A stretch of DNA of 64,000 nucleotides from Saccharospirillaceae bacterium (GCA_022448365.1 JAKVCS010000001.1:727756-791755); one strand, 5' to 3'; counted from the first letter of the stretch, positions 46,503-57,648 are shown. Numbers and translations are program-made. The notes: generated by a model from the letters alone, not told the origin.

Positions 46503-47843
46503 CTATAACCGGCTGATATCGTTATAAAATGCCACCAGCATCAGGCTCAGCAGTAACAACATGCCAAACTTAATCGCAGCAATCTGAACCTTTTCGGGTA
46601 GTGGCTTGCCCGTTAGCATCTCTGCGCTGTAGAACAAAATGTGACCACCGTCGAGCATAGGTACAGGTAATAAATTCAGAACACCCAGCGATACACTGAG
46701 CAACGCCAGAAACCCAATAAAGCTCTCAAGACCACCCGACGCTGAAGCGCCCGCTACTTTAGCAATGGTGATAGGCCCACTCAAGTTCTTAACAGAGACA
46801 TCACCACGGATCATTTTCCACAGTGACTCCAATGTGAAGCCGATCAACTCACCGGTGCGTTCGAAGCCAAGCATCAGACCCTGACCAATACTGGCATGGC
46901 TTGTCGTTATCCAGCTTTGCGGATAACTCACCGGATAAGGACCGATACCGGCAAAACCAATGGTTTGCCCGTCAGCCGCGGTTTTGCCCTCAGGGGTCAG
47001 GCGCAGTTCGATCACATCATCACCACGTTCAACCTGCCAGCGCATCACTTTTTCCGGTGCCGCATGAATTTTTCCAACCACTTGCTGCCAGCTCTCAACG
47101 GCAACGCCATCGATGGCTACAATGATATCTTCAGTTTGGACACCCGCTGCTTGGGCACGTCCGTTATCAACAATCTGACCAATTTTTGCCGGAATCTCGG
47201 GTAAACGAGGTCGTAAACCAAGGCCAAATAACGGATCGGGTGCATCACTATCAGATAACCAGGCACTTACCCGGACATTAACACTGCGTTGCCCACCGGC
47301 TGGCGACATCAGGGTCACCGGAATATTGGCATCTTCTCCAATGAAGTTGACCAGTTGCCAGCTGACTTCCTGCCAGCTTTCAGTCGTCTCGTCGGCGACA
47401 GCAACAATCTCATCTCCACTACGAATACCGGCCATGGCAGCCGGAGAGTCAGGCGTTACGTCACCAACCACCGGGACAACACCGGATGTACCAGAAACAA
47501 ACAGAAACCAGTAAGCCAGAATGGCAAACAAGAAATTGGCAATGGGACCAGCTGCAGCGATGGCGATCCGCTGCCATGCGGGTTTTTGCGTAAATGCCTG
47601 GTCCAGCAGATGCTCGGGGACTGCTCCTTCGCGCTCATCCAGCATTTTGACGTAGCCACCCAAAGGGATGGGCGCGATAGAGTACTCCGTTCCCTGTTTA
47701 TCTTTCCATGACCACAACGGGTTACCAAAGCCGACGGAGAAACGCAGTACCTTAACACCACAGCGACGGGCCACCCAAAAGTGCCCGTATTCATGAATAA
47801 CCACCAGCACACTGATCGCAATAATGAAATAAAGCAGTGTCAC
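46503..47843 (-). CDS. rseP: Site-2 intramembrane zinc metalloprotease RseP
   Basis: 446 residues. It cleaves anti-sigmaE RseA within the membrane and clears signal peptides. The zinc motif HEYGH at 17-21 is in the first helix, followed by two PDZ domains (about 115-300) and the LDGGH motif (PVPMLDGGH, near 395) in the third helix. The start is a GTG at 47843 in the dxr stop codon (GTGA), with GAGG seven bases upstream. Confidence 0.96.
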   Translation of the reverse strand: MTLLYFIIAISVLVVIHEYGHFWVARRCGVKVLRFSVGFGNPLWSWKDKQGTEYSIAPIPLGGYVKMLDEREGAVPEHLLDQAFTQKPAWQRIAIAAAGPIANFLFAILAYWFLFVSGTSGVVPVVGDVTPDSPAAMAGIRSGDEIVAVADETTESWQEVSWQLVNFIGEDANIPVTLMSPAGGQRSVNVRVSAWLSDSDAPDPLFGLGLRPRLPEIPAKIGQIVDNGRAQAAGVQTEDIIVAIDGVAVESWQQVVGKIHAAPEKVMRWQVERGDDVIELRLTPEGKTAADGQTIGFAGIGPYPVSYPQSWITTSHASIGQGLMLGFERTGELIGFTLESLWKMIRGDVSVKNLSGPITIAKVAGASASGGLESFIGFLALLSVSLGVLNLLPVPMLDGGHILFYSAEMLTGKPLPEKVQIAAIKFGMLLLLSLMLVAFYNDISRL

Positions 47844-49021
47844 AGGGAATCCTCAGCCATTAACTGACGAGCACAATCGCGTGCCCAATTGTCTGCAGCT
47901 AATACCGTCTGCAGCTCGTTGATTTGCTCTACAGCATGACGTTTCATCACCTGCTCGATCAAGTCAGGGATGGCATTAAATGACAGTTCTTGGCGTAAAA
48001 AAGCGTCAACCGCAACTTCGTTCGCCGCATTTAAAACCGCCGGCATAGTGCCACCCACGGCGAACGCTTCGCGCGCTAATCGTAAACATGGAAAGGCCGA
48101 TTCGTCCGGCGGCATAAAATCAAAGCGGGCAATATCGAACAAGTCCAAGTGCTTGACGCCGGCATCTATTCGTTCTGGCCAGGCCATACCGTAAGCAATT
48201 GGGGTACGCATATCTGGCTGACCCAGTTCGGCAATCACGGAGCCATCACAATATTGTACCATCGAGTGGATAACACTCTGAGGATGAACCACAACCTGAA
48301 CCTGATGCTGCTCACAGTGAAACAAAAAGCAGGCTTCAATCAGCTCAAGTCCCTTGTTCATCAACGTGGCAGAATCCACTGAGATTTTGGCCCCCATGGA
48401 CCAGTTTGGATGAGCGACCGCTTGCTCCGGCGTGACATCCTGCAACTCAGAGCGCTGCTTTCCACGAAACGGGCCGCCGGAGGCTGTTAACAGAATTTTT
48501 TCAATGCCATGAACCGCAAACTCACCGGAATAAGCCACCGGCAACGACTGAAAGATGGCATTATGCTCGCTGTCGATCGGCAGTAATTCAGCTCCCCCAA
48601 GGGCCACCGCCTGCATAAATAAAGGGCCAGCCATCACAAGGCTTTCCTTATTGGCTAACAAGACTCGTTTACCAGCCCTGGCCGCAGCCAGTGAGGGTAA
48701 TAAACCTGCAGCTCCGACGATGGCAGCCATTACCTGATCCACGTCATCATGTGAAGCCACCATGGCTAAGGCATCATCACCGCTCAGGATTTCTGTCGCA
48801 GCGGGGGTTTGTTGTGCTAGTTGGCTGGCGGCCGATGAATCCGCCATCACGGCATAACGCGGCTGAAACTCGACAATATCCTTTGCCATCTGTTCAACAC
48901 TGCGAGCGGCGGTCAGCGCAAACACGCGGTATCTGTCCGGATGCCGACGAACCACATCCAGCGTACTTTGGCCTATCGAACCGGTTGCCCCCAGAACAGT
49001 GACATTCTGAACCTCAGCCAT
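47840..49021 (-). CDS. dxr: 1-deoxy-D-xylulose 5-phosphate reductoisomerase
   Basis: 393 residues. Second enzyme of the methylerythritol phosphate pathway, giving the isoprenoid precursor used by Upp[19 protein letters not shown] is the NADPH-binding start. [12 protein letters not shown] (near 150), TASGGPFRG (near 185) and [21 protein letters not shown] (near 209-229) are metal- and substrate-binding signatures. It follows cdsA by 3 bases. Confidence 0.97.
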   Translation of the reverse strand: MAEVQNVTVLGATGSIGQSTLDVVRRHPDRYRVFALTAARSVEQMAKDIVEFQPRYAVMADSSAASQLAQQTPAATEILSGDDALAMVASHDDVDQVMAAIVGAAGLLPSLAAARAGKRVLLANKESLVMAGPLFMQAVALGGAELLPIDSEHNAIFQSLPVAYSGEFAVHGIEKILLTASGGPFRGKQRSELQDVTPEQAVAHPNWSMGAKISVDSATLMNKGLELIEACFLFHCEQHQVQVVVHPQSVIHSMVQYCDGSVIAELGQPDMRTPIAYGMAWPERIDAGVKHLDLFDIARFDFMPPDESAFPCLRLAREAFAVGGTMPAVLNAANEVAVDAFLRQELSFNAIPDLIEQVMKRHAVEQINELQTVLAADNWARDCARQLMAEDSL

Positions 49022-49024
49022 AAC

Positions 49025-49867
49025 TCAGGTCAGGCCCCAGTTAAATACCAACATACAAAAAGCAAATACCGGAACTGCAGAAGCCATGCTATCGATACGA
49101 TCTAATACCCCTCCATGACCCGGAAGCAGCTGCGAACTGTCTTTAATACCACGATGACGTTTCATCATACTTTCAACCAGATCGCCCAGCACAGAAACAA
49201 CCGCAGTGATCACGGTGATCATAAATAAGGTAACGGCAAAATCGATATCAACCGCCTGAATCTGACTATTGATGTATACCAGAAAACCCGCACCAACCAG
49301 CAAACTGGTGGTAAAGCCACCCCAGAAACCGGCCCAGGATTTACCCGGGCTGACATTCGGAGCCAGCTTGGCTTTGCCCCATTTACGGCCCGCAAAATAC
49401 GCGCCGGTATCCGCCCCCCAGATGATCAGCATCAGGTAGATAATCAGTAACGAGCTATAGGGCTGTTGCTTTAAGTGCATAAAACCAACCCACATCGGAA
49501 TCAGCACACACAATCCCAACAAAGCCCGGACAGGGCGTGCATGCCACAGTTCGGTGCCGCCCGGATATTGCTTAACCAGGGCGAAAGCGATAACCCACCA
49601 TAAGGTGCCAACGGCGAGAAAATAAATCAGATAACTTTCATTGGCGTTAAGAAAGCGCGCCGTAACAAACAAGCAAACGAACATCACGACTGCGTATAAC
49701 ACCCGGCTCCAGTTCTTGGTATAGCCGGCGATGTTTGCCCACTCCCAGGCACCGATGGTGGCAATTGCAGCGATAAAATAGGCAAATTGTTTCAGTGGCA
49801 AAAAGAAAATGCCAAAAATCATTAGGGGTGCTAACACCAAAGCGGTGATGATGCGTGTTTTAGTCAC
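49025..49867 (-). CDS. cdsA: Phosphatidate cytidylyltransferase
   Basis: 280 residues with about eight membrane helices. It makes CDP-diacylglycerol, the precursor of all phospholipids. The C-terminal signature DLVESMMKRHRGIKDSSQLLPGHGG-type block (near 230-255) is clear, with the conserved Asp residues for metal. The start is a GTG at 49867 inside the uppS coding end (8-base overlap), so the two are translationally coupled. Confidence 0.96.
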   Translation of the reverse strand: MTKTRIITALVLAPLMIFGIFFLPLKQFAYFIAAIATIGAWEWANIAGYTKNWSRVLYAVVMFVCLFVTARFLNANESYLIYFLAVGTLWWVIAFALVKQYPGGTELWHARPVRALLGLCVLIPMWVGFMHLKQQPYSSLLIIYLMLIIWGADTGAYFAGRKWGKAKLAPNVSPGKSWAGFWGGFTTSLLVGAGFLVYINSQIQAVDIDFAVTLFMITVITAVVSVLGDLVESMMKRHRGIKDSSQLLPGHGGVLDRIDSMASAVPVFAFCMLVFNWGLT

Positions 49868-50624
49868 CTTGAGCTTCCTTCAGCTGATCGTCAGTGCGGC
49901 CGAACCGGCGAGTACGGTCGGAGAACGCAGTTAACGCTTTTTTATATTCTTGTTCTTTAAAATCAGGCCAGAGGGCGTCGGAAAAATAGAATTCGGAGTA
50001 AGCGGTCTGCCACAGCATAAAATTACTGATGCGTTGTTCGCCACCCGTCCGAATCATCAGATCAGGCGCCGGGAACTCACTCAGACGGGTGTGTTGGTGA
50101 AAGGTCTGCTCATCGATATCATCGACACTCAAACGACCAGCCTGAACCTCTGCAGCAACCCGTTTGGCTGCCTGCACAATATCCCACTGTCCACCGTAAT
50201 TCGCTGCAATAACCAGCGTCATCGCCGTATTATCACAGGTCAGTTGATGCGCATCCTGCACCAACTGCTGGATTTTCTGAGTGAACCCGGACAGATCGCC
50301 CATGACCACCAGGCGAATATTATTGCGGTGCAGTTTTTTTACTTCCCGCTCCAGTGCAGCCACAAACAGTTGCATCAGAGCGCTGACTTCTTTTTCTGGG
50401 CGACGCCAGTTTTCACTGCTGAAAGCGAATAAGGTCAGTACCTCAACACCTTCATTGGCTGAAGTTTCAACCACAGCGCGAACAGCGTCGACACCCGCTT
50501 TATGCCCAGCCACGCCCGGCATAAAACGTTTTTTTGCCCAGCGGTTATTACCATCCATGATAATGGCAACATGCTTAGGCACCTGACCCTGTGAGGCCAG
50601 GTTATCATCGATACTCGTAGACAT
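49860..50624 (-). CDS. uppS: Undecaprenyl diphosphate synthase
   Basis: 254 residues. It adds eight isopentenyl units to farnesyl diphosphate, giving the carrier lipid for peptidoglycan and O-antigen. Catalytic Asp24 is in IIMDGNNRWAKKR, with conserved LTLFAFSSENWRRP near 75 and the C-terminal DLMIRTGGEQRISNFMLWQ block near 198. It is 28 bases downstream of frr, in the normal order frr-uppS-cdsA-dxr. Confidence 0.97.
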   Translation of the reverse strand: MSTSIDDNLASQGQVPKHVAIIMDGNNRWAKKRFMPGVAGHKAGVDAVRAVVETSANEGVEVLTLFAFSSENWRRPEKEVSALMQLFVAALEREVKKLHRNNIRLVVMGDLSGFTQKIQQLVQDAHQLTCDNTAMTLVIAANYGGQWDIVQAAKRVAAEVQAGRLSVDDIDEQTFHQHTRLSEFPAPDLMIRTGGEQRISNFMLWQTAYSEFYFSDALWPDFKEQEYKKALTAFSDRTRRFGRTDDQLKEAQGD

Positions 50625-50652
50625 AAGAAATTGCTGCCTGAAACCTTAAGGC

Positions 50653-51210
50653 TTAGACCTGCATCAGATCCTTTTCTTTATCCGCCAACAGTCCATCGAT
50701 CTGAGCAATAAACTTATCGGTCAGTTTCTGAATCTGATCTTCGCCACCGCGTTGTTCATCTTCAGAAATTTCTTTTTCTTTCAGCAGATCTTTAATATCG
50801 CCGTTGGCATCACGACGGATATTGCGGATCGATACACGGCCTTTTTCCGCTTCCGCACGGGCTTGCTTGATATATTCTTTACGGGTTTCTTCGGTCAGTG
50901 GTGGCATCGGAATGCGGATCACATCACCAGAGGTTGCCGGGTTCAGACCCAGATTCGCTTTCATGATGGCTTTTTCAATCGCCGGGATCATGTTCTTTTC
51001 CCACGGGTTAACCGCCAGGCTACGACCGTCTTCAACGATGATGTTAGCGACCTGAGAAATCGGCGTATCAGAGCCGTAGTAATCAACCATCACGCCATCC
51101 AGAATGGCTGGATTAGCACGACCGGTACGAACTTTTTTAAACGCTTCAACCATTGCACCAACGCTTTTGGTCATGCGCTCTTCAGCATCTTGTTTGATTT
51201 CGTTAATCAT
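50653..51210 (-). CDS. frr: Ribosome recycling factor
   Basis: 185 residues. It splits post-termination ribosomes with EF-G. The sequence from [20 protein letters not shown] through [23 protein letters not shown] and RNIRRDAN is the standard RRF signature. Its ATG overlaps the pyrH stop codon (ATGA). Confidence 0.98.
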   Translation of the reverse strand: MINEIKQDAEERMTKSVGAMVEAFKKVRTGRANPAILDGVMVDYYGSDTPISQVANIIVEDGRSLAVNPWEKNMIPAIEKAIMKANLGLNPATSGDVIRIPMPPLTEETRKEYIKQARAEAEKGRVSIRNIRRDANGDIKDLLKEKEISEDEQRGGEDQIQKLTDKFIAQIDGLLADKEKDLMQV

Positions 51211-51947
51211 GCGTTTTCTTCCTCACTGACAATCAGCGTACCATCATTGCCGCCCGTCATCAGACGCGCCAGTACACCGGTTTCATTCATATCATAAACA
51301 CGCAGTGGCATGTTGTGGTCACGCGCCAGACAAATAGCGGTTAAATCCATAACACCCAATTGTTTTTCCAACACTTCCTGATAAGTCAGGCAATCGTATT
51401 TCTCTGCTGCCGGGTCTTTCTTAGGGTCGGCAGTATACACACCATCGACATTGGTTGCCTTTAAAACCACATCTGCATTAATTTCGATGCCACGCAAACA
51501 GGCCGCTGAATCCGTGGTAAAAAATGGATTACCAGTACCGGCGGAAAAAATAACAACATCGCCAGCATCCAGCGCACGAATGGCACTGCGGCGATCGTAA
51601 TGATCCACCACACCACTCATCGGAATGGCCGACATCACACGTGTCGGCATATTTGCACGTTCTAATGCATCACGCATCGCAAGCGCATTCATGACGGTTG
51701 CCAACATGCCCATGTGGTCGCCCGCGACCCGATCGAGACCCGCTTCGCTTAATGCTTTACCGCGGAACAGATTACCGCCGCCGATTACAATACCAACCTG
51801 AACACCGATGCCCTTCAGCTGAGCGATTTCCAGAGCCATACGATCCAGTACCTTAGGATCAATACCAAAATCCATTTCCCCCATCAGGGCTTCACCGCTG
51901 AGTTTCAGCAAAATTCGTTTGTATTTAGCGCTTTTCTGTTCGGCCAT
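51207..51947 (-). CDS. pyrH: UMP kinase
   Basis: 246 residues from the ATG at 51947 with GGAGAA at 51955-51960 (an earlier TTG at 51962 is unlikely). It phosphorylates UMP to [17 protein letters not shown] and IGGGNLFRG are the diagnostic nucleotide-binding segments, with [19 protein letters not shown] near 70-88. It lies between tsf and frr. Confidence 0.97.
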   Translation of the reverse strand: MAEQKSAKYKRILLKLSGEALMGEMDFGIDPKVLDRMALEIAQLKGIGVQVGIVIGGGNLFRGKALSEAGLDRVAGDHMGMLATVMNALAMRDALERANMPTRVMSAIPMSGVVDHYDRRSAIRALDAGDVVIFSAGTGNPFFTTDSAACLRGIEINADVVLKATNVDGVYTADPKKDPAAEKYDCLTYQEVLEKQLGVMDLTAICLARDHNMPLRVYDMNETGVLARLMTGGNDGTLIVSEEENA

Positions 51948-52043
51948 ACAGAAGTTCTCCAAATTAGGCAGGTAACGTGTGATAGTTGATTTTTAAAGCC
52001 ATCACGGCTTGCCGACGAGCCTCTGCTCATTGGCGAGATACAA

Positions 52044-52099
52044 ATATGCCGGGGCTAGCCCGGCATATGGTCGCATCACGACAAAGACGTCAGTGATGC
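52044..52099 (-). terminator. Double hairpin between tsf and pyrH
   Basis: Read on the minus strand after the tsf stop, a GCATCAC/GTGATGC stem (52073-52079 with 52093-52099) is followed by a 10-base-pair stem (52044-52053 with 52059-52068, ATATGCCGGG and complement). The T content after it is low, so it may attenuate rather than terminate. Confidence 0.55.
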
Positions 52100-52108
52100 A
52101 AAAGGCGA

Positions 52109-52960
52109 TTAACCTTTCAGCTGTGCAGCAACTTCAGCAGCGAAGTCTACTTCTTCAACTTCGATACCTTCACCTACTTCGATACGAACGAAAGACTGCA
52201 CTTCCGCGCCAGCTGCTTTAGCCAGCTGTGCGATTGATTGCTCTGGGTTCTTAACGAAAGCTTGCTCCAGCAGGCTGTTTTCTTTCAGGAACTTCTTGAT
52301 ACGGCCGCCCATCATTTTTTCAACGATTTCAGCTGGCTTACCTTCCATATCAGGCTGCGCCTTGATGATGTCTTTCTCTTTTTCCAGCTCAGCTTCTGGC
52401 ATGTCTTCCGGACGCAGAACGCGTGGGTTAACAGCAGTTACGTGCATTGCGATGTCTTTAGCCAGTTCAGCGTCACCGCCTTTCAGCTCAACGATGGCAG
52501 CGATTTTGCCGTTAGCGTGCAGGTAAGCACCAACAGTTTCGCCTTCAACAACGAACGCGCGACGAACAGTGATGTTTTCACCGATCTTCTGAACCAGAGC
52601 CATACGGTCTTCTTCCAGCTCACCTTCGGTCAGCTTGGCAACGTCGGTCTCTTTGGTTTCAGCCAGTTTTGCAACAACTTTGTCAGCAAAACCACCGAAG
52701 TTAGCATCGCCAGCGGCGAAGTCAGTTTCAGAGTTAACTTCAACTGCAACTACAACACCCTCAGCAACGTTAACACGTACTTTACCTTCAGCTGCAGTAC
52801 GACCCGCTTTCTTAGCAGCCTTCAGACCAGAGTTTTTACGCAGATCTTCGATCGCTTTGTCGATGTCACCATCGTTAGCCGTCAGTGCCTTTTTACACTC
52901 CAGCATACCCAGACCTGTACGCTCACGCAGCTCTTTTACCAGTGCAGCAGAAATTGCCAT
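52109..52960 (-). CDS. tsf: Elongation factor Ts
   Basis: 283 residues from the ATG at 52960, with AGAGGAA upstream. It is the nucleotide exchange factor for EF-Tu. [35 protein letters not shown]-like helix and the ETDFAAGD segment are the family signatures. It follows rpsB after an attenuating hairpin. Confidence 0.98.
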   Translation of the reverse strand: MAISAALVKELRERTGLGMLECKKALTANDGDIDKAIEDLRKNSGLKAAKKAGRTAAEGKVRVNVAEGVVVAVEVNSETDFAAGDANFGGFADKVVAKLAETKETDVAKLTEGELEEDRMALVQKIGENITVRRAFVVEGETVGAYLHANGKIAAIVELKGGDAELAKDIAMHVTAVNPRVLRPEDMPEAELEKEKDIIKAQPDMEGKPAEIVEKMMGGRIKKFLKENSLLEQAFVKNPEQSIAQLAKAAGAEVQSFVRIEVGEGIEVEEVDFAAEVAAQLKG

Positions 52961-53002
52961 ATCAAATTCCTCTATAAATATTTTGCGAAAAATCTTATAT
53001 CC

Positions 53003-53028
53003 AAAAAAAGGGGGCAAGCCCCCTTTTT
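53003..53028 (-). terminator. Terminator/attenuator between rpsB and tsf
   Basis: On the minus strand AAAAAGGGGGC and GCCCCCTTTTT form a 10-base-pair stem with a 4-base loop and a T-run (arms 53005-53015 and 53018-53028). It begins 18 bases after the rpsB stop codon. A partial terminator between these genes is known in other Gammaproteobacteria and sets the S2 to EF-Ts ratio. Confidence 0.88.
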
Positions 53029-53046
53029 CGATCGAGCCTGTTAAGC

Positions 53047-53793
53047 TTATTCAGCGTCTGCTGCTGGAGCTTCTTCAGCTACTTCTACGAATTCGCTCGC
53101 TGGAGCACCATTCGTTTGCTTACCGTCCAGTACCGCATCGGCCATCGCTGTTGCGTAAATCTGGATAGCACGGATCGCATCATCGTTACCTGGAATAACG
53201 TAATCGATACCGTCTGGGTTAGAGTTAGTATCAACGATACCAACAACCGGGATACCCAGCTTGTTCGCTTCCTGAATCGCAATGCGCTCATGCTCAACGT
53301 CGATTACGAATACCAGATCAGGCAAGCCGCCCATTTCTTTGATACCACCGATGGAACGTTCTAACTTTTCCATCTCGCGAGTACGCATCAGCGCTTCTTT
53401 CTTAGTCAGCTGCTCAAACGTACCGTCGTTTTGTTGCGCTTCTAAGTCACGCAGACGTTTAATAGACTGACGGATAGTTTTGTAGTTAGTCAGCATACCG
53501 CCTAACCAGCGGTGAGCAACAAACGGCTGACCAGAACGTTCAGCTTGCTCTTTGATGATCTTACCTGCAGCACGCTTAGTACCAACAAACAGAACTTTGT
53601 TGTTTTTTGCTGCCAGAGTTTCAACAACACTCAGAGCTTCATTCAGAGCAGGAACAGTATGTTCCAGGTTGATGATATGAATCTTGTTGCGAGCACCAAA
53701 GATGTACTTGCCCATCTTTGGGTTCCAGTAACGGGTTTGGTGACCGAAGTGTACACCTGCCTTCAGCAGGTCACGCATGCTTACTTGTGCCAT
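53047..53793 (-). CDS. rpsB: Small ribosomal subunit protein S2
   Basis: 248 residues from the ATG at 53793 with AAGGTAA upstream; the frame is open further up to 53931 but that part belongs to the leader. [27 protein letters not shown] is the universal S2 start, followed by IHIINLEHT and the [16 protein letters not shown] block. It is first in the rpsB-tsf-pyrH-frr order. Confidence 0.98.
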   Translation of the reverse strand: MAQVSMRDLLKAGVHFGHQTRYWNPKMGKYIFGARNKIHIINLEHTVPALNEALSVVETLAAKNNKVLFVGTKRAAGKIIKEQAERSGQPFVAHRWLGGMLTNYKTIRQSIKRLRDLEAQQNDGTFEQLTKKEALMRTREMEKLERSIGGIKEMGGLPDLVFVIDVEHERIAIQEANKLGIPVVGIVDTNSNPDGIDYVIPGNDDAIRAIQIYATAMADAVLDGKQTNGAPASEFVEVAEEAPAADAE

Positions 53794-53964
53794 GATATTT
53801 ACCTTATGTATTGGGTTAGGCCTCCACGTACCCATATTGCCGACCCGTTTAGCCTGTGAAAAAGCCATTGGGGCACCCCGGCAACACGTTACAGCACGTG
53901 TGTGTGTTTTATTCCCAGGATCACATTGCAATCCGGGGCGATATTTCGCGGGCGCTTTATACCA
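53794..53964 (-). promoter_or_regulatory. rpsB promoter and leader
   Basis: The minus strand has an extended -10 element, TGGTATAAA (53956-53964), followed at once by GCGCCCGCG. A GC-rich discriminator of this kind is typical of promoters under stringent control. A leader of about 155 bases follows, with hairpins at 53870-53879 (GGGG/CCCC, loop of two or more) and 53884-53901 (ACACGT/ACGTGT). E. coli rpsB has a leader of similar length through which S2 represses its own translation. Confidence 0.55.
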
Positions 53965-54125
53965 TTTTTAACCTGCCAACACCAGTACCCTCACATGATT
54001 CCTCGATATCATCCCTCGGCAATGGCCACAAACAATGAAACCCAAATGGCCACAGGCGGTACAACTCAGACAACACAACCAGTACAATACGACTTTATTT
54101 GCTAAACACAGGTACATCCCCCGGT

Positions 54126-54902
54126 ATGAATGTCACCATCAAAACCGCCGAAGAGATCGAAAAAATGCGCGTCGCTGGCCGACTGGCCGCAGAGGCACTG
54201 GAGATGATTGGCGAATACGTAAAACCAGGCGTGACGACCGGTGAGCTGGATCGCATCTGTCACGACTATATCGTTAACGAGCAGCAAGGCATTCCTGCGC
54301 CGCTGAATTACCGTGGTTTTCCCAAGTCTATTTGCACGTCTGTGAATCACGTCATCTGCCACGGCATTCCAAGCGATGATAAGGTGCTGAAAAAAGGCGA
54401 TATCGTTAATATCGACATCACTGTAATCAAAGACGGTTACCACGGCGACACCAGCAAGATGTTTCATATCGGTGAACCAACAGCACCAAACCAACGCCTG
54501 GTAAACATCACGCAAGAGTGTATGTACATGGGTATCGACCTCGTAAAACCTGGCACTCGTCTGGGTGACATCGGCGCTGCTATTCAGAAACATGCAGAAT
54601 CAAACCACTACTCGATTGTGCGCGAGTACTGTGGACACGGTATCGGAAAAGAGTTCCACGAAGATCCTCAAGTACTGCACTACGGCAAAGCCGGTACTGG
54701 CCTGGAATTAAAGGAGGGCATGATCTTTACCATCGAACCGATGGTGAATCAGGGCACTCGCTTCAATAAATTGATGAAAGATGGCTGGACAGTAGTGACT
54801 AAAGACCGGAAGCTTTCCGCTCAATGGGAACACACCATTCTGGTGACCGCAGACGGTTACGAAGTATTGACCCGACGCAAAGAAGAAACCCGATTCTGGT
54901 AA
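54126..54902 (+). CDS. map: Methionine aminopeptidase
   Basis: 258 residues from the ATG at 54126 (a TTG frame 27 bases earlier is unlikely). It removes the initiator methionine. The metal ligands are at the E. coli numbers: Asp97, Asp108, His171, Glu204, Glu235, and His79 is the catalytic residue. It is divergent from rpsB, as in many Gammaproteobacteria, and is followed by glnD. A TACAAT hexamer at 54083-54088 may be its -10. Confidence 0.97.
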   Translation: MNVTIKTAEEIEKMRVAGRLAAEALEMIGEYVKPGVTTGELDRICHDYIVNEQQGIPAPLNYRGFPKSICTSVNHVICHGIPSDDKVLKKGDIVNIDITVIKDGYHGDTSKMFHIGEPTAPNQRLVNITQECMYMGIDLVKPGTRLGDIGAAIQKHAESNHYSIVREYCGHGIGKEFHEDPQVLHYGKAGTGLELKEGMIFTIEPMVNQGTRFNKLMKDGWTVVTKDRKLSAQWEHTILVTADGYEVLTRRKEETRFW

Positions 54903-54945
54903 TCCTATTTTCAATATGTCCGGTTCAGAAATACAGGAAGCAGCA

Positions 54946-57648
54946 ATGGATACCCAGGCGATTCAGTTAATGCAGATTGCTCCAGAGCAATTAATGCAAC
55001 AACTGCAGGAATCGCCGTCACCGCTTCCTGTTGTGAAGCCATTACTGGCGGAACTGCTCGATAATGCCCATCAGTATTTCCGTCAAACACTGGATGCTGA
55101 CACGCTCATCCCTCATCGATCACAACAAATTGATGTCATCCTAAATTGTCTATGGCGCCATATGGGTCTTGGCACAGAGGCGTTAGCACTGGTTGCAGTT
55201 GGCGGTTACGGTCGCGGCGAATTACACCCGCATTCCGATATCGACGTGCTGCTACTGTGCACGGATGATGATGCCATCAACAACAATGCGGAGAATTTAC
55301 AGGCTTTTATTACGCTGTTGTGGGACCTGAAGCTGGATATCGGACACAGCGTACGCACGCTTCAGGAGTGCTCTGACGAGGCCGCCAAAGATCTGACCAT
55401 CATCACCAATATGATGGAAAGCCGATTACTGGCAGGAAGTGAATCCTTACTGAGTCAACTCAAAGACGCGACACAAACAGATAAATTGTGGCCGGCTGAT
55501 CAGTTTTTTAATGCCAAGTGGAACGAGATTCAGGAACGCCACAAGAAACACAAAAGCTCAGAGTACAACCTAGAACCGAATGTAAAAAACTCACCAGGGG
55601 CTCTGCGTGATATTCAGACCATTAGCTGGGTGACCATGCGTCATTTTGGCAAAGGCAGCCTGCAAGCGCTTGAGGACAAGGGGTTTCTGACTGAGTTCGA
55701 GGGTCAGCGTCTGTCGTTGAGTATGCAATTCTTATGGCGTACCCGCTATGCATTGCATATGGTCGCGGGCCGCGAAGAGGACCGCCTACTGTTTGATCTG
55801 CAACGCGATGTCGCAGAGGTTCTGGGCTTCGAAGATGACAATCGTCAGCTTGGCGTAGAACGATTTATGTCACAGTTTTATCGCAATCAGCTAGCAACAC
55901 TGGAGCTGGCCGATCTGCTTCTGTTGCACTTCAACGATGATTTTGTGAAGTGCGGAGAAATAAGCGATGTGGAGCCACTTAACGAGCACTTCTTCCTGTG
56001 TAATGGATTTCTGCAGCTAAATGACAACGACACCGACCTGTTCCAACGCGAACCTGAGTGGCTGTTAAAAGCTTTCCTGCTAATGGCGCAACGCCCCGAG
56101 GCCAAGGGGATGCATACCAACACGATTCGCGCCTTGCGGGAAAACCGTCACCTTATCAATGATGAATTCCGCAGTAACCCAGTGCACAACCAGCTGTTTA
56201 TGCAGCTGATTCGAAACCGTCATTGTGTGGTAAGGGAACTGTCACGCATGATGCGTTATGGCATCCTGGGGTTATATATCCCCGAGTTCGGTAAAATCAT
56301 CGGCATGATGGAGCACGACCTGTTCCATATTTACACCGTCGACGAACACAGCCTGCGTATGACCCGGATGCTGCGCCAGTTCCGATTTGGTGAGGACGTT
56401 CGAGAGCGCTTCCCGGTGGCCTCACGACTGATACATCGGGTGCCGAAGAAAGAACTGTTGTATTTGACGGCACTGCTGCACGACACCGGCAAAAGCATTG
56501 AAGGCGATCATTGCGCCAGTGGTGCTGAAATAGCACGCAATTTTTGCCGTCAACACAATTTGCGCCCAACCGATGGTCACATGGTTGCCTGGCTGATCGA
56601 AAATCATCTGCTCATGAGTCATGCCTCACAGCGCCTCGACCTGAATAACCCGGATGATATCCACCAGTTTGCACTCGAGGTTGGTGATCAGAACCATCTG
56701 GAAATGCTGTATCTGATTTCAGTCGCTGATGTGGTAACCACCAACCCAAATCTCTGGACCAGCTGGCGCGCAGAACAGATGCGTGCGTTGTACCACAATA
56801 CGAAAGCTGCCTTGCGTCGGGGCCTTGGCAATCCTCTGAATAAAGAAGAAGTGATTGCTGACATTCAGCAGGAAGTTCATGAGCAATTATCGGCTGACGG
56901 CTTATCGGATCAGCGCATTACTGAATTATTAGGCGAGCCGGGTGACGACTACTTCCTGCGCGAAGGGGTTGATAATATCGTTTGGCACTGCCGAGAAATT
57001 AATCAGCACGGTGACAGCAGCAAACCGCTGGTTTCTATTCGCCAGATAGGTGATCACGAATTTGAAGGGGCAACTCAGATCTTCATTTTTATGAAAGATC
57101 AGCCCAATCTGTTTGCAGTGACAACAGCCACTCTCGACCAGCTCAATCTGAACATTCAGGACGCCCGCATTATGACCTCAGAGAGTGAGCATAATGCGGT
57201 TGACACTTATATCGTATTGGATGAAAACAACCAGGCGATTGAGGATCCACAACGTCTGCAAACGATTCGCACCACCCTTCAGGAATCCCTTTCTCAACCC
57301 GATGAATTCACCACCATCATCATGCGGCGCACGCCACGCTTACTGAAACAATTCCAGGTAGAAGCTCATGTGACTATGAGCAATGATCCGGTGATGCAAC
57401 GTACAGTACTGGAAGTAACTGCCGCAGACCGTCCGGGCTTACTCGCTCGAATGGGCGCCATTTTCTCGGAGTTTGGAGCTCAAATGCAGGGCGCTAAGAT
57501 TCTGACGGAGGGCGAGAAAGTCTCAGATATCTTTTATATCGTGGATGAAGCAGGGAACCCGTTCTCTGACGTTGAACGCTGCGAAGATTTGCAGGAAGCC
57601 ATCATTATGGGATTGGATGAACAGGTAGAAGCGCAGTCAGCTGTTTAA
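54946..57648 (+). CDS. glnD: Bifunctional uridylyltransferase/uridylyl-removing enzyme GlnD
   Basis: 900 residues from the ATG at 54946, which has AGGAAG upstream; the ATG at 54916 does not. It senses glutamine and modifies PII (GlnB/GlnK). The nucleotidyltransferase site GGYGRGELHPHSDIDVLLL is near 85-103, the HD hydrolase motif HDTGKSIEGDHCASGA near 512-527, and two ACT domains fill the C-terminus (starting near 705 and 810). It follows map by 43 bases in the same direction. Confidence 0.97.
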   Translation: MDTQAIQLMQIAPEQLMQQLQESPSPLPVVKPLLAELLDNAHQYFRQTLDADTLIPHRSQQIDVILNCLWRHMGLGTEALALVAVGGYGRGELHPHSDIDVLLLCTDDDAINNNAENLQAFITLLWDLKLDIGHSVRTLQECSDEAAKDLTIITNMMESRLLAGSESLLSQLKDATQTDKLWPADQFFNAKWNEIQERHKKHKSSEYNLEPNVKNSPGALRDIQTISWVTMRHFGKGSLQALEDKGFLTEFEGQRLSLSMQFLWRTRYALHMVAGREEDRLLFDLQRDVAEVLGFEDDNRQLGVERFMSQFYRNQLATLELADLLLLHFNDDFVKCGEISDVEPLNEHFFLCNGFLQLNDNDTDLFQREPEWLLKAFLLMAQRPEAKGMHTNTIRALRENRHLINDEFRSNPVHNQLFMQLIRNRHCVVRELSRMMRYGILGLYIPEFGKIIGMMEHDLFHIYTVDEHSLRMTRMLRQFRFGEDVRERFPVASRLIHRVPKKELLYLTALLHDTGKSIEGDHCASGAEIARNFCRQHNLRPTDGHMVAWLIENHLLMSHASQRLDLNNPDDIHQFALEVGDQNHLEMLYLISVADVVTTNPNLWTSWRAEQMRALYHNTKAALRRGLGNPLNKEEVIADIQQEVHEQLSADGLSDQRITELLGEPGDDYFLREGVDNIVWHCREINQHGDSSKPLVSIRQIGDHEFEGATQIFIFMKDQPNLFAVTTATLDQLNLNIQDARIMTSESEHNAVDTYIVLDENNQAIEDPQRLQTIRTTLQESLSQPDEFTTIIMRRTPRLLKQFQVEAHVTMSNDPVMQRTVLEVTAADRPGLLARMGAIFSEFGAQMQGAKILTEGEKVSDIFYIVDEAGNPFSDVERCEDLQEAIIMGLDEQVEAQSAV

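Noticed and set aside
52238..53044. 268-codon plus-strand frame antisense to tsf
   Set aside because: Phe/Asn-rich antisense translation over tsf; no coding support.
53793..53931. N-terminal extension of S2
   Set aside because: The frame is open, but the universal S2 start and the ribosome binding site are at 53793, and the extension overlaps the promoter leader.
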